Assembly (NCBI RefSeq): GCF_001420595.1
Contig: NZ_LJIX01000006.1
Location: 1,925,361 to 1,989,360 of the forward strand
Source of the DNA: Cytobacillus solani
GTDB taxonomy: Bacteria > Bacillota > Bacilli > Bacillales > Cytobacillaceae
Direction: 5' to 3'
Length of the DNA stretch: 64,000 bases
Part shown: positions 22,008 through 31,439 of the stretch, one piece after another
How positions within the stretch are numbered: the first letter of the stretch is position 1
Layout: each line of letters begins with the position of its first letter
Notes under the pieces: model-generated
Databases searched by the model: none
Told to the model about the DNA's origin: nothing
Seen by the model: the letters and a program-made list of their open reading frames with translations, nothing else
Position numbers and translations under genes: made by a program

Positions 22008-24128
22008 ATGGTGCAAGATAAGCATACCTATTCCATAGATTGGGCTGGGCGCAAATTAACCGTAGAGATCGGCCAATTAGCGAAGCAAGCGAATGGAGCG
22101 GTGTTAGTCCGCTATGGAGATACGGCTGTTCTAAGTACAGCTACAGCATCAAAAGAACCAAAGAATTTAGATTTCTTTCCTTTAACTGTGAATTACGAGG
22201 AACGTCTATATGCAGTTGGTAAAATACCAGGAGGCTTTATTAAAAGAGAAGGTCGTCCGAGTGAAAAAGCCATTTTAGCAAGCCGGTTAATTGACAGACC
22301 TATTCGTCCGTTATTTGCAGATGGATTCCGTAACGATGTTCAAGTTGTTAGCATGGTTATGAGTGTTGATCAGGATTGCTCTTCAGAAATGGCAGCAATG
22401 TTCGGATCTTCCTTAGCATTATGTGTTTCAAATATTCCGTTCGAAGGTCCAATTGCTGGTGTAACTGTAGGAAGAATAGATGGGGAATTCATTATTAATC
22501 CTTCTGTTGAACAAACAGAAAAAAGTGATATCCATTTAGTCGTTGCAGGTACAAAGGATGCCATTAATATGGTTGAAGCTGGAGCGATGGAAGTACCTGA
22601 AGAAACCATGCTTGAAGCGATTATGTTTGGTCACGAAGAGATTAAACGTTTAATTACTTTCCAAGAAGAGATTGTTGCTGAAATTGGTAAGGAAAAAATG
22701 GAAATCGTTTTATATCAGGTAGATCCTGAATTAGAAGCTGAAGTACGAGGCATTTGTGAGAAGGATATGATTGTTGCTATCCAAGTGCAGGAAAAGCATG
22801 CACGTGAAGCAGCTATTAAAGTTGTAAAAGATGGAATCATTGCTAAATATGAAGAGCAAGAAGCAGACGAAGACAAGATCAAACAAGTAAAGCAAATTCT
22901 TGATAAAATTGTAAAAGGTGAAGTACGCCGCTTGATTACAGAAGATAAGATCCGTCCTGATGGACGTGGCTTAGATGTGATTCGACCTTTATCTTCAGAA
23001 GTTGGATTGCTGCCACGTACACATGGTTCAGGACTATTCACTCGCGGACAAACACAGGCACTCAGCATTTGTACATTAGGTGCACTTGGCGATGTTCAAA
23101 TTCTTGATGGACTGGGAATTGAAGAAGAAAAGCGCTTCATGCACCACTATAATTTCCCTAACTTTAGCGTAGGGGAAACTGGTCCAATCAGAGGTCCAGG
23201 CCGTCGTGAAATAGGTCACGGTGCTTTAGGAGAGCGTGCATTAGAGCCAGTTATTCCTTCAGAAAAGGATTTCCCATATACAGTACGTCTCGTTTCTGAA
23301 GTATTAGAATCAAATGGTTCTACTTCTCAGGCAAGTATATGTGCAAGTACATTAGCGATGATGGATGCTGGGGTTCCAATTAAAGCACCTGTAGCTGGGA
23401 TTGCAATGGGCCTCATTAAGTCAGGTGAACACTATTCTATTTTAACGGATATTCAAGGAATGGAAGACCATTTAGGAGATATGGACTTTAAAGTGGCTGG
23501 TACGGCAAAAGGGGTAACAGCACTACAAATGGATATTAAGATTGAAGGACTTTCGCGTGAAATTTTAGAGGAAGCACTTCAGCAGGCGAAAAAAGGACGT
23601 ATGCAAATCTTAGATTCAATGCTGAGCACGCTTGAACAGCCGCGTGTAGAGCTTTCAAAGTATGCACCAAAAATCCTGACAATGGCAATTAATCCAGATA
23701 AGATTCGTGATGTGATTGGACCTAGTGGAAAGCAAATTAATAAGATTATTGAAGAAACTGGCGTAAAAATTGACATTGAGCAAGATGGAACGGTCTTTAT
23801 TTCATCTACTAATGAAGAAATGAATCAAAAAGCGAAGAAAATCATTGAGGATATTGTTCGTGAAGTGGAAGTTGGACAAATGTATCTAGGTAAAGTAAAA
23901 CGAATTGAAAAGTTCGGTGCATTTGTTGAGATTTTCAATGGAAAAGATGGCCTTGTACATATTTCTGAGCTTGCTGAGGAACGTGTAGGGAAAGTGGAAG
24001 ACGTTGTTTCTATAGGGGACGAATTACTTGTTAAAGTAACAGAAATTGATAAACAGGGACGTGTGAATTTATCACGTAAAGCAGTTCTTAGAGAACAGCG
24101 TGAACAAGCAGAAAAAGCTGAAAAGTAA
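22008..24128 (+). CDS. pnp: Polyribonucleotide nucleotidyltransferase (PNPase)
   Basis: Phosphorolytic 3'-5' exoribonuclease, the main mRNA 3' exonuclease in Bacillus and an RNase Y partner. Domain order: first RNase PH domain (1-140), helical linker, second RNase PH domain (about 310-550) with [15 protein letters not shown] and [19 protein letters not shown] domain (555-615, [17 protein letters not shown]), and S1 domain (620-690, [16 protein letters not shown]). The 706 residues match the family. ATG 22008 follows GAGAGGGG. The terminator after rpsO and the promoter-like site suggest it is transcribed separately from rpsO in part. Confidence 0.97.
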   Translation: MVQDKHTYSIDWAGRKLTVEIGQLAKQANGAVLVRYGDTAVLSTATASKEPKNLDFFPLTVNYEERLYAVGKIPGGFIKREGRPSEKAILASRLIDRPIRPLFADGFRNDVQVVSMVMSVDQDCSSEMAAMFGSSLALCVSNIPFEGPIAGVTVGRIDGEFIINPSVEQTEKSDIHLVVAGTKDAINMVEAGAMEVPEETMLEAIMFGHEEIKRLITFQEEIVAEIGKEKMEIVLYQVDPELEAEVRGICEKDMIVAIQVQEKHAREAAIKVVKDGIIAKYEEQEADEDKIKQVKQILDKIVKGEVRRLITEDKIRPDGRGLDVIRPLSSEVGLLPRTHGSGLFTRGQTQALSICTLGALGDVQILDGLGIEEEKRFMHHYNFPNFSVGETGPIRGPGRREIGHGALGERALEPVIPSEKDFPYTVRLVSEVLESNGSTSQASICASTLAMMDAGVPIKAPVAGIAMGLIKSGEHYSILTDIQGMEDHLGDMDFKVAGTAKGVTALQMDIKIEGLSREILEEALQQAKKGRMQILDSMLSTLEQPRVELSKYAPKILTMAINPDKIRDVIGPSGKQINKIIEETGVKIDIEQDGTVFISSTNEEMNQKAKKIIEDIVREVEVGQMYLGKVKRIEKFGAFVEIFNGKDGLVHISELAEERVGKVEDVVSIGDELLVKVTEIDKQGRVNLSRKAVLREQREQAEKAEK

Positions 24129-24140
24129 TGGTGTGAATAT

Positions 24141-24169
24141 GAAAGTCAGGAGTCCACTCCTGGCTTTTT
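24141..24169 (+). terminator. Intrinsic terminator after pnp
   Basis: AAAGTCAGGAG pairs with the CTCCTGGCTTT side (about 24141-24168) around TCCA, followed by TTTTG. Confidence 0.85.
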
Positions 24170-24295
24170 GTATGTCTATCACTGTAAAAATTTCGTGTTT
24201 TAAAAATAAGCAAATATTGCATACTAGATAGTGAGGACTTAGGCGTTCTACCTTGTCCCTTCAAAACATACTGTTAAGTGAAGGAGGCTGTAAGG

Positions 24296-25249
24296 ATGAG
24301 AAAGGTGACTCACTTTGCCGTTATTTGTTTATTTGCTTTTTTGCTCGTGAATAATCCATTTACAACTCAATATGTTTTTGGTTTAAGGTCTGAATCTGAA
24401 AGTGTGGTTAAGCATAAAGATTCATTATATACTGAAATTGTAAACAAATCAGCTGATTATTATATACCTCCACAGGATGCGATCATTGATCGTGTGTGGA
24501 AAGCAATCCCTGGATTGAATGGACTAGAAGTGGATTTAGAAGCCTCTTATAAAAAAATGAAGTCTAAAGGTAAATATGATAAAGACAAATTAGTCTTCAA
24601 GCAAATTAAACCGAAAATAAATATCAGTGATTTGCCGCCAAGCCCGATTTATAAGGGCCATCCAGATAAAAAAATGGTTAGCTTTATCATTAATGTGGCT
24701 TGGGGAAATGAATATTTACCAGATATTCTTGCAACTCTGAAAAAGCATCATATATCAGTAAGTTTTTTTTTAGAGGGGAGATGGGTACAAAATAACCCCG
24801 ATTTAACAAAAATGATTTATGATGCTGGACATGAAGTGGGGAATCATTCCTATACTCACCCGGAAATGGCAAAAATTTCTCCTGAAAAGACAAGAGCAGA
24901 AATTCTAAAGACAAATGAGGTCATTAAAGCTATCACGGAAAAGCCAGTCCAATGGTTTGCACCTCCGAGCGGAAGCTATAGAGACGAAACTGTCCAAATT
25001 GCCGCACAAGAAAACCTTGGAACGGTAATGTGGACGGTTGATACGGTTGACTGGAAAAAGCCTACACCTGATCAATTAATCCAGCGTGTAATGAGTAAAG
25101 TGCATAACGGTGCATTAATTTTAATGCATCCTACAGATTCAACAGCAAAGTCTCTTGATCGTTTAATTACGCAAATTAAACAAAGGAATTTGCAAATAGG
25201 AACGGTTTCTGACGTTTTAAATACTGAGCGGACGATGGAAAAAAGATAA
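24296..25249 (+). CDS. ylxY: YlxY-type polysaccharide deacetylase-like protein
   Basis: Secreted or membrane-anchored NodB-fold protein. Residues 1-25 form an uncleaved-looking signal or anchor helix (HFAVICLFAFLLVNN). The NodB domain (about 120-300) has the conserved HSYTHP zinc-type motif. However, where active deacetylases have TFDDG it reads INVAWGNEYLP, so the catalytic Asp and the first metal ligand are missing. ATG 24296 follows AAGGAGG (24281-24287); an upstream in-frame GTG at 24278 lacks a site. In Bacillus ylxY follows pnp and precedes mlpA. A sporulation-related role is likely but unproven; the missing residues suggest non-enzymatic binding. Confidence 0.88.
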   Translation: MRKVTHFAVICLFAFLLVNNPFTTQYVFGLRSESESVVKHKDSLYTEIVNKSADYYIPPQDAIIDRVWKAIPGLNGLEVDLEASYKKMKSKGKYDKDKLVFKQIKPKINISDLPPSPIYKGHPDKKMVSFIINVAWGNEYLPDILATLKKHHISVSFFLEGRWVQNNPDLTKMIYDAGHEVGNHSYTHPEMAKISPEKTRAEILKTNEVIKAITEKPVQWFAPPSGSYRDETVQIAAQENLGTVMWTVDTVDWKKPTPDQLIQRVMSKVHNGALILMHPTDSTAKSLDRLITQIKQRNLQIGTVSDVLNTERTMEKR

Positions 25250-25309
25250 ATAATTGTTTTAGGGCCGACTTACTCCTTTGCCTTAAGAAAAGTGGAAAAG
25301 ACAAATATT

Positions 25310-25337
25310 TTGGAAATTTTTACGAAGATAGTATAAA
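25310..25337 (+). promoter_or_regulatory. Putative promoter for mlpA
   Basis: TTGGAA (25310-25315) and TATAAA (25332-25337) with a 16-bp spacer, about 40 bases upstream of the mlpA start. Confidence 0.5.
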
Positions 25338-25378
25338 CTAGAGGGATGCAGCAGAGTACTGGAACAGGAGGAATTTTT

Positions 25379-26614
25379 TTGATAAAGAAGTATACTTGCA
25401 ATAATGGAGTAAGAGTTGTATTAGAAAATATACCAACAGTTCGTTCCGTTGCCATAGGCGTTTGGATCGGAACGGGTTCGAGGGATGAAAATCCGGAGAA
25501 TAATGGGATATCTCACTTTCTTGAACATATGTTCTTCAAAGGAACGAAAACACGGACTGCTAGAGAGATTGCTGAGTCCTTTGATAGTATCGGCGGACAA
25601 GTGAATGCTTTTACATCAAAAGAATATACATGCTACTATGCAAAAGTATTAGACACACATGCAAACTTTGCACTTGAAGTGTTAGCCGATATGTTTTTTA
25701 ATTCTACTTTTGTTGAAGTAGAATTGGATAAAGAGAAGAAAGTTGTCTATGAGGAAATAAAAATGTATGAGGATACACCTGATGATATTGTTCATGATCT
25801 GCTTAGTAAAGCGATCTACGAAAATCATCCGTTAGGCTACCCGATTCTTGGAACAGAAGAAACATTAGCTACCTTTAATGGCGATACATTAAAGCAGTAT
25901 GTACATAATATGTATACACCTGATAATGTTGTTATCTCTATTGCTGGAAATATTTCTGAATCGTTTATCCGTGAGGTTGAACAATTTTTTGGGTCATACG
26001 AAGGTGGAAAACGGGAAAAATCAGAACTTAAACCAATATTTCATTCAAACAAAATAGCAAGGAAAAAGGATACAGAACAGGCACACTTATGTATAGGTTT
26101 TGACGGCCTGCAGGTTGGTCATGATGATATGTATGATCTAATTATTTTAAATAATATACTTGGGGGCAGCATGAGCAGCCGATTATTCCAGGATGTCAGG
26201 GAACAAAAAGGACTTGCTTACTCTGTATTTTCCTACCATTCCGCATTCCAGGACAGCGGTATTGTAACTCTTTACGGGGGAACAGGGGCAGCACAGCTGG
26301 ATGTTCTCTTTGAAACAATGCAAGAAACATTAAGTAAGCTGAAACAAGAAGGCATAACAGAAAAAGAATTAAACAATAGCAAAGAGCAATTAAAGGGCAG
26401 TCTGATGTTAAGTTTAGAGAGTACGAACAGCCGTATGAGCAGAAACGGAAAGAATGAACTTTTATTAGGCCGTCATCGTTCATTAGATGAAATCATTGAA
26501 CAGATTGATGCAGTTTCGAAACAGGGCGTAGATAATATGGTAAATGAAATTTTTACTGATAACTATTCAATTGCCTTAATCAGTCCGGACGGAGAAATGC
26601 CGAAAGAATTGTAA
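25379..26614 (+). CDS. mlpA: M16-family zinc protease MlpA (YmxG)
   Basis: Cytoplasmic zinc metalloprotease related to mitochondrial processing peptidase. The inverted zinc motif HFLEH lies at residues 46-50 with the distal Glu in VVYEEIKMYEDTPDD. The C-terminal half is the second M16 lobe (GGSMSSRLFQDVREQKGLAYSV). The start was set at TTG 25379, 7 bases after AGGAGG (25367-25372), because the frame otherwise runs on upstream to 25346 across the ribosome-binding site; this gives 411 residues beginning IKKYTCNNGVRVV as in B. subtilis MlpA. It follows ylxY and precedes ymxH. Confidence 0.94.
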   Translation: MIKKYTCNNGVRVVLENIPTVRSVAIGVWIGTGSRDENPENNGISHFLEHMFFKGTKTRTAREIAESFDSIGGQVNAFTSKEYTCYYAKVLDTHANFALEVLADMFFNSTFVEVELDKEKKVVYEEIKMYEDTPDDIVHDLLSKAIYENHPLGYPILGTEETLATFNGDTLKQYVHNMYTPDNVVISIAGNISESFIREVEQFFGSYEGGKREKSELKPIFHSNKIARKKDTEQAHLCIGFDGLQVGHDDMYDLIILNNILGGSMSSRLFQDVREQKGLAYSVFSYHSAFQDSGIVTLYGGTGAAQLDVLFETMQETLSKLKQEGITEKELNNSKEQLKGSLMLSLESTNSRMSRNGKNELLLGRHRSLDEIIEQIDAVSKQGVDNMVNEIFTDNYSIALISPDGEMPKEL

Positions 26615-26626
26615 TAATTAAATAGA

Positions 26627-26657
26627 ACAGCCTGTTGCTTGCAGCAGGCTGTTTTTC
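26627..26657 (+). terminator. Intrinsic terminator after mlpA
   Basis: ACAGCCTGTTGC pairs with the GCAGCAGGCTGT side (ACAGCCTG...CAGGCTGT), followed by TTTTTC. Confidence 0.85.
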
Positions 26658-26722
26658 TATAGTCTATTTTTTAAAGCGAAACGATAAGTTTATAAGGAGG
26701 AAATGAAATGGAGGGCTGAGGT

Positions 26723-26968
26723 ATGAGATTAAGTGAATTAAGTGGGAAAGAAATTGTAGATGTGAAGAAAGCAGAAAGATTAGGGGTACTTGGCCAAACG
26801 GATTTAGAAATTAACGAGAAAAATGGACAAATACAAGCATTGGTTATTCCCTCATTGAAATGGTTTGGACTAAAAAGACAGGGCGATGAAATAAGGGTGC
26901 CATGGAGTCATATAAAAAAAATCGGAAATGATATGATTATTCTCGATATATCAGAAGAAGAGGAATAA
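26723..26968 (+). CDS. ymxH: YlmC/YmxH family PRC-barrel protein
   Basis: An 81-residue PRC-barrel protein: LSELSGKEIVDVKKAERLGVLG at the N-terminus and a central VIPSLKWFGL and VPWSHIKKIGNDMIILDI strand pattern. Members are common in spore-forming Firmicutes; many are expressed in sporulation, but no biochemical role is established. ATG 26723 follows GAGGGCTGAGGT. It is flanked by terminators on both sides, so it is likely monocistronic. Confidence 0.9.
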   Translation: MRLSELSGKEIVDVKKAERLGVLGQTDLEINEKNGQIQALVIPSLKWFGLKRQGDEIRVPWSHIKKIGNDMIILDISEEEE

Positions 26969-26982
26969 CTGTTGAAAGTGAG

Positions 26983-27011
26983 GCAGACTGGAATAGCCAG
27001 TCTGTTTTTTT
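26983..27011 (+). terminator. Intrinsic terminator after ymxH
   Basis: CAGACTGGAATAGCCAGTCTG forms a stem AGACTGG/CCAGTCT followed by TTTTTTTC. Confidence 0.88.
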
Positions 27012-27074
27012 CGTACTTAACTAATCAAAACTTACACTAGGGAAATGAACACGTTTTTCTTTCGTGGAAAACTC

Positions 27075-27102
27075 ACCGATTTTCATTTTGATACATAAGA
27101 TG
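27075..27102 (+). promoter_or_regulatory. Candidate sigma-K promoter for dpaAB
   Basis: AC at 27075-27076 followed, after 17 bp, by CATAAGATG (27094-27102), a fair match to the mother-cell sigma-K pattern (AC then CATAnnnTA). dpaAB (spoVFA-spoVFB) is a known sigma-K operon in B. subtilis; this site is inferred. Confidence 0.35.
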
Positions 27103-27160
27103 TTGAAGTAGTTCTAATATAAAATTCCTGTACGAATCTTTAGAAGAAGGTGAGGGTTTC

Positions 27161-28045
27161 ATGCTGACAGGGATACAAATAGCAGTTATCGGCGGAGATG
27201 CAAGGCAACTTGAGATCATTCGCAAACTAACAGATCTTGATGCAAAGCTTTCTTTAATTGGCTTCGAACAATTGGATCATGCCTTTACGGGAGCGGTTAA
27301 GGAAAAAATAGATGAAGTGGAGTTTTCAAATAAAGATGTCATTATTTTGCCAGTACCTGGAACTGGCACTGATGGTCAAATTGAAACAATCTTTTCAAAT
27401 GAAAAGGTGTATTTAAGAAAAGAAATGCTGAATGAAACACCTCCGCATTGTACCGTTTATTCAGGCATCAGCAACTCTTATTTAGACGGAATAACGAAGC
27501 AGGCGAATCGGCGCCTCGTTCAATTATTTGAACGGGATGATGTGGCTATTTATAACTCCATTCCGACCGTTGAAGGAACGATTATGATGGCAATCCAACA
27601 TACTGACACTACAATTCACGGCTCTAACATTGCAGTATTAGGGTTAGGGAGAGTAGGGATGAGTGTTGCAAGGACATTCCAAGCACTTGGAGCTAAGGTA
27701 AAGGTTGGAGCAAGAAAAAGTGAGCATATTGCAAGAATTACAGAAATGGGTCTTACCCCATTTTATTTAAGTAATTTGGATGATGAGGTAAAGGATGTAG
27801 ATATCTGTATAAATACAATCCCATATTTGATCGTCACGGCATCCGTCATTTCAAAGATGCCTGTTCATACATTAATTATTGATCTTGCCTCTAAACCAGG
27901 AGGAACAGACTTCAGATATGCAGAGAAACGAGGAGTAAAGGCATTGCTTGCACCTGGCCTTCCAGGGATTGTCGCTCCGAAAACAGCAGGGAAAATTTTA
28001 GCGAACGTCCTGTCACAATTAATAAAAGAGGATGTAAAAAAGTGA
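27161..28045 (+). CDS. dpaA: Dipicolinate synthase subunit A
   Basis: Mother-cell enzyme subunit (SpoVFA) that with DpaB oxidises dihydrodipicolinate to dipicolinic acid, the spore-core calcium chelator. The 294-residue protein has an N-terminal dipicolinate-synthase domain and an NAD(P)-binding Rossmann domain with NIAVLGLGRVGMSVART (residues about 152-168). ATG 27161 follows AGAAGGTGAGG. The gene is 17 bases before dpaB and close to asd-dapG-dapA, which makes the substrate. Confidence 0.96.
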   Translation: MLTGIQIAVIGGDARQLEIIRKLTDLDAKLSLIGFEQLDHAFTGAVKEKIDEVEFSNKDVIILPVPGTGTDGQIETIFSNEKVYLRKEMLNETPPHCTVYSGISNSYLDGITKQANRRLVQLFERDDVAIYNSIPTVEGTIMMAIQHTDTTIHGSNIAVLGLGRVGMSVARTFQALGAKVKVGARKSEHIARITEMGLTPFYLSNLDDEVKDVDICINTIPYLIVTASVISKMPVHTLIIDLASKPGGTDFRYAEKRGVKALLAPGLPGIVAPKTAGKILANVLSQLIKEDVKK

Positions 28046-28062
28046 AGGGGGCATCGAATCAA

Positions 28063-28656
28063 ATGAGTCTAAAGGGTAGGCGGATCGGTTTTGGACTGAC
28101 AGGTTCACATTGTACGTATGATGCAGTATTTCCAGAAATCGAAAGGCTTGTAAACGAGGGGGCAGAGGTTCTGCCAGTTGTCACTTTTACAGTAAAAAAT
28201 ACAGAAACAAGATTTGGCAAGGGTGAGGATTGGATTCAGCGCATAGAGGATTTAACAGGAAATAAAGTAATTGATTCCATCGTTAAAGCAGAGCCGCTTG
28301 GACCGAAAATTCCATTAGATTGTATGGTCATTGCGCCATTAACAGGAAGTTCAATGAGCAAATTTGCTAATGCCATGACAGATAATCCAGTTTTGATGGC
28401 AGCTAAAGCAACATTAAGAAATCAAAAGCCAGTTGTGTTAGGGATATCAACAAATGATGCACTTGGACTGAATGGGGTCAATTTAATGAGATTGATGGCA
28501 ACGAAAAATATTTATTTTATTCCGTATGGCCAAGACGATCCGGTAAAAAAACCAAACTCGATGGTAGCAAGGATGACACAACTTTCTGATACTGTTGAAA
28601 TGGCTATTGAAGGAAAACAATTGCAGCCAGTCATTGTGGAGAGGTATAAAGACTAA
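28063..28656 (+). CDS. dpaB: Dipicolinate synthase subunit B
   Basis: Flavoprotein-fold partner of DpaA (SpoVFB). The 197-residue protein starts MSLKGRRIGFGLTGSHCTYD, and has the PLDCMVIAPLTGSSMSKFANAMTD-type region typical of the Dfp/flavoprotein superfamily plus the C-terminal FIPYGQDDPVKKPNS. ATG 28063 was chosen over the in-frame GTG at 28042, which overlaps the dpaA stop, because GAAGGGGG (28044-28051) precedes it by about 11 bases and the family starts here. It forms an operon with dpaA. Confidence 0.95.
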   Translation: MSLKGRRIGFGLTGSHCTYDAVFPEIERLVNEGAEVLPVVTFTVKNTETRFGKGEDWIQRIEDLTGNKVIDSIVKAEPLGPKIPLDCMVIAPLTGSSMSKFANAMTDNPVLMAAKATLRNQKPVVLGISTNDALGLNGVNLMRLMATKNIYFIPYGQDDPVKKPNSMVARMTQLSDTVEMAIEGKQLQPVIVERYKD

Positions 28657-28669
28657 AATAACCCCTGCA

Positions 28670-28774
28670 TTTTTCTAGCAAAAAGTTTATTACTTTAAAG
28701 AATGGATATGTTAGAATGAATGATATTATAAGAAAATTCTTTCATATGTTTAATACGTCTTTTTGCTAGAAAAA
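28670..28774. repeat. 16-bp perfect inverted repeat flanking the asd promoter region
   Basis: TTTTTCTAGCAAAAAG (28670-28685) and its exact reverse complement CTTTTTGCTAGAAAAA (28759-28774) enclose 73 bp in the dpaB-asd gap. Inside lies an extended -10 TGTTAGAAT (28709-28717). Neither arm is followed by a T-run on the plus strand. Confidence 0.7.
28709..28717 (+). promoter_or_regulatory. Putative extended -10 promoter for asd
   Basis: TGTTAGAAT at 28709-28717 (TG at 28709-28710, TAGAAT at 28712-28717), about 85 bases upstream of asd. A convincing -35 box is not seen. Confidence 0.4.
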
Positions 28775-28803
28775 TAGTTTTAAATAGGAAGGGGATAAAA
28801 ACA

Positions 28804-29853
28804 ATGGAAAAGAAAAATGGATTTCATGTAGCAGTATTAGGAGCGACTGGTGCGGTAGGGCAGCAAATGTTAAAAACGCTAGAGCAGAAAAACTTCCCTA
28901 TTTCTAAACTTACTTTGCTCTCTTCTCCGCGTTCAGCGGGTAAGAAGCTTACATTTAAAGGTGTGGAGCATACCATTCAGGAAGTAAATCCGGATAGTTT
29001 TTCTGGTGTAGATATTGCCTTGTTCAGTGCAGGGGGCGGCGTTTCAAAAGAGTATGCTGAACATGCTGTTAGGTACGGAGCGATAGTAATTGATAACACG
29101 AGTGCTTTTCGAATGGAAGAAAACGTTCCATTAGTCGTTCCTGAGGTAAACGAACAAGCTTTATATAACCATCAAGGAATTATCGCAAATCCAAACTGTT
29201 CAACCATTCAAATGGTTGTTGCCCTAGAGCCTATTAGGAAAAAATATGGACTCAATAAAGTTATTGTTTCAACCTATCAAGCTGTTTCTGGCTCTGGAGC
29301 TGCTGCTGTTGAAGAGCTTTTTAGCCAGACAAAGGCTATTGTTCATAACGAATCATATGAACCTGCTATACTTCCTGTAAAAGGTGATAAGAAGCATTAT
29401 CAAATTGCGTTTAATGCGATTCCGCAAATTGATAAGTTTGTGGAAAATGGATTCACATTTGAAGAAATGAAAATGATTAATGAAACGAAGAAGATTATGA
29501 GTCTGCCTGATCTTCGTGTAGCTGCAACATGTGTGAGACTGCCTGTTGCAACAGGTCACTCGGAATCAGTTTATTTTGAAATAAAAGAAGAAGGTATAAG
29601 CGTACAAGAAGTCAAGGATTTACTGGCCACCGCACCTGGAGTTGTGTTGCAGGATGATCCAGAAAATCAAATCTATCCGATGCCGGCTGATTGTGTTGGC
29701 AAAAGTGATGTCTTTATTGGACGAATTCGCAAGGATCTAGATGAATCAAAAGGTTTCCATATGTGGGTTGTTTCTGATAATCTACTTAAAGGGGCTGCGT
29801 GGAATTCAGTCCAAATAGCAGAAAGTTTAATTAATCTAGGTATCGTGAAATAA
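28804..29853 (+). CDS. asd: Aspartate-semialdehyde dehydrogenase
   Basis: Reduces aspartyl phosphate to aspartate semialdehyde with NADPH, the common step to lysine, DAP, dipicolinate, threonine and methionine. N-terminal NADP motif [13 protein letters not shown]; catalytic Cys132 in NPNCSTIQM; the conserved His in [13 protein letters not shown]. The 349-residue length is normal. ATG 28804 follows GGAAGGGG. It precedes dapG and dapA, but a 314-base gap with a repeat element separates it from dapG. Confidence 0.96.
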   Translation: MEKKNGFHVAVLGATGAVGQQMLKTLEQKNFPISKLTLLSSPRSAGKKLTFKGVEHTIQEVNPDSFSGVDIALFSAGGGVSKEYAEHAVRYGAIVIDNTSAFRMEENVPLVVPEVNEQALYNHQGIIANPNCSTIQMVVALEPIRKKYGLNKVIVSTYQAVSGSGAAAVEELFSQTKAIVHNESYEPAILPVKGDKKHYQIAFNAIPQIDKFVENGFTFEEMKMINETKKIMSLPDLRVAATCVRLPVATGHSESVYFEIKEEGISVQEVKDLLATAPGVVLQDDPENQIYPMPADCVGKSDVFIGRIRKDLDESKGFHMWVVSDNLLKGAAWNSVQIAESLINLGIVK

Positions 29854-29885
29854 CTACATGAAATATAATTTTGGAGTTTGAGAAT

Positions 29886-30040
29886 TGTCTAGCTCCAGCG
29901 CCTATCGCCTATCAAACTTCAGGTCCCCTTCATACGATAAGTCGACATCAATTCGCAATCGCTCATTGTGTCTCCTTTATCGAAAGAACCGGCCCTTCTG
30001 CGTTTGTACGGCGATGACCAAGGCGCTTCTGCTTTTCTTT
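29886..30040 (+). repeat. Dispersed intergenic repeat, copy 3
   Basis: Fills half of the 314-base asd-dapG gap. It begins TGTCTAGCTCCAGCGCCTAT and ends AAGGCGCTTCTGCTTTTC. It aligns with the inverted copy at 5060-5164 (shared CCTATCAAACTTCAGGTCCCC and GATAAGTCG, and GTTTGTAC near the 3' side), but holds an extra central segment of about 45 bases. Terminal arms AGCGCCT and AGGCGCT pair perfectly. The rest of this gap has no gene. Confidence 0.75.
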
Positions 30041-30167
30041 TGAATAAGCCTAAGCTTCGTTATCTTTGTACAAAATAGCCTCTATCATATTCTAATCGTT
30101 GCACTTGCTAAGTTAGGCGTTTTTTTAGCTTTTAACTTTAAATGAAGAGATATCCAGAGGTGTAACA

Positions 30168-31403
30168 ATGAAAATTATTGTGCAAAAATATGGAGGCACA
30201 TCTGTCCGTGATAGCGATAGTCGAGAACATGCATTAAAACATATTAAAAAAGCAATATCAGATGGATATAAACTAGTTGTTGTTGTCTCAGCAATGGGAC
30301 GAAAAGGGGACCCTTATGCAACGGATACATTGCTCTCTCTAATAGATACAAAAAAGATGATGATTAACAAAAGAGAAAATGATCTCCTATTGTCTTGTGG
30401 TGAGATTATATCGAGTGTTGTCTTTACGAATATGCTTTTAGAGCATGGCATTCAAGCGACAGCCTTAACAGGTGCTCAAGCAGGTTTTCGAACAAACAAT
30501 GATCACACAAATGCTAAAATCATTGATATGAGATGTGAAAGACTACTTAGGGAATTAGAAGTGAATGACTGTATCGTTGTTGCAGGGTTTCAAGGAGCCT
30601 CGAAAAATGGGGATGTGACAACGATTGGCAGAGGTGGAAGTGATACTTCTGCAGCCGCATTAGGTGTTGCATTGAATGCGGAATGGATCGAGATTTTTAC
30701 AGATGTAGATGGAATTATGACTGCCGACCCGCGAATAGCTGAAAATGCTCGTCCATTAACTGTTGTCACTTATACAGAAGTGTGTAATATGGCTTATCAG
30801 GGTGCTAAAGTTATTCACCCAAGAGCCGTAGAAATTGCTATGCAGGCAAAAATTCCTATACGCATCCGTTCCAATTATTCTGATGGTCTTGGAACATTAG
30901 TGACTGCAATAAACAAAGAAGGCCGGGGCACTGATATAAGGGAACGATTAGTTACTGGAATCGCTCATCTTTCCCATGTCACACAAATTAAAGTTATTGC
31001 GAAAAAGGACCAGTACAATTTACAAGCTGAAGTGTTTCAGGCAATGGCAAATGAAGAAATCAGTGTTGACTTCATCAATATATATCCGAATGGTGTCAAC
31101 TATACAGTAACTGAAGAAATGTCTGAAAAAGCAATTAGCATATTAAAGAACTTAGGACATAATCCCATGGTGGAATTCGATTGTGCAAAGGTTTCTGTAG
31201 TTGGAGCAGGAATGCAAGGTGTCCCAGGGGTTGCAGCTAAAATTGTAACAGCTCTATCTGAACAAGGCATTCGTATATTACAATCTGCTGATAGTCATAC
31301 AACAATATGGGTCCTTGTCAAACAGCAAGATTTAGGAAAAGCAGTCAATGCCCTGCATGATGCCTTCCAATTAGAGAAAGAAATTGTTTTGCATAATAAA
31401 TAG
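30168..31403 (+). CDS. dapG: Aspartokinase (DapG type)
   Basis: Phosphorylates aspartate in the first step of the aspartate family. The N-terminal kinase motif VQKYGGTSV (residues 4-12), the block TIGRGGSDTSAAALGVAL and FTDVDGIMTADPR are present, followed by two ACT regulatory domains in the C-terminal third. Position between asd and dapA and the 411-residue length match DapG of B. subtilis, the DAP-inhibited isozyme that serves peptidoglycan and spore dipicolinate. ATG 30168 follows AGAGGTG. No lysine riboswitch is visible upstream. Confidence 0.95.
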   Translation: MKIIVQKYGGTSVRDSDSREHALKHIKKAISDGYKLVVVVSAMGRKGDPYATDTLLSLIDTKKMMINKRENDLLLSCGEIISSVVFTNMLLEHGIQATALTGAQAGFRTNNDHTNAKIIDMRCERLLRELEVNDCIVVAGFQGASKNGDVTTIGRGGSDTSAAALGVALNAEWIEIFTDVDGIMTADPRIAENARPLTVVTYTEVCNMAYQGAKVIHPRAVEIAMQAKIPIRIRSNYSDGLGTLVTAINKEGRGTDIRERLVTGIAHLSHVTQIKVIAKKDQYNLQAEVFQAMANEEISVDFINIYPNGVNYTVTEEMSEKAISILKNLGHNPMVEFDCAKVSVVGAGMQGVPGVAAKIVTALSEQGIRILQSADSHTTIWVLVKQQDLGKAVNALHDAFQLEKEIVLHNK

Positions 31404-31439
31404 GAATAGATCTTTTAAGTTTTAAAAGGGAGTGTAGCA

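Noticed and set aside
29854-30167. Possible lysine riboswitch before dapG
   Set aside because: The gap is explained by the dispersed repeat, and no lysine-riboswitch core sequence was recognised; DapG-type kinases are usually not controlled by it.
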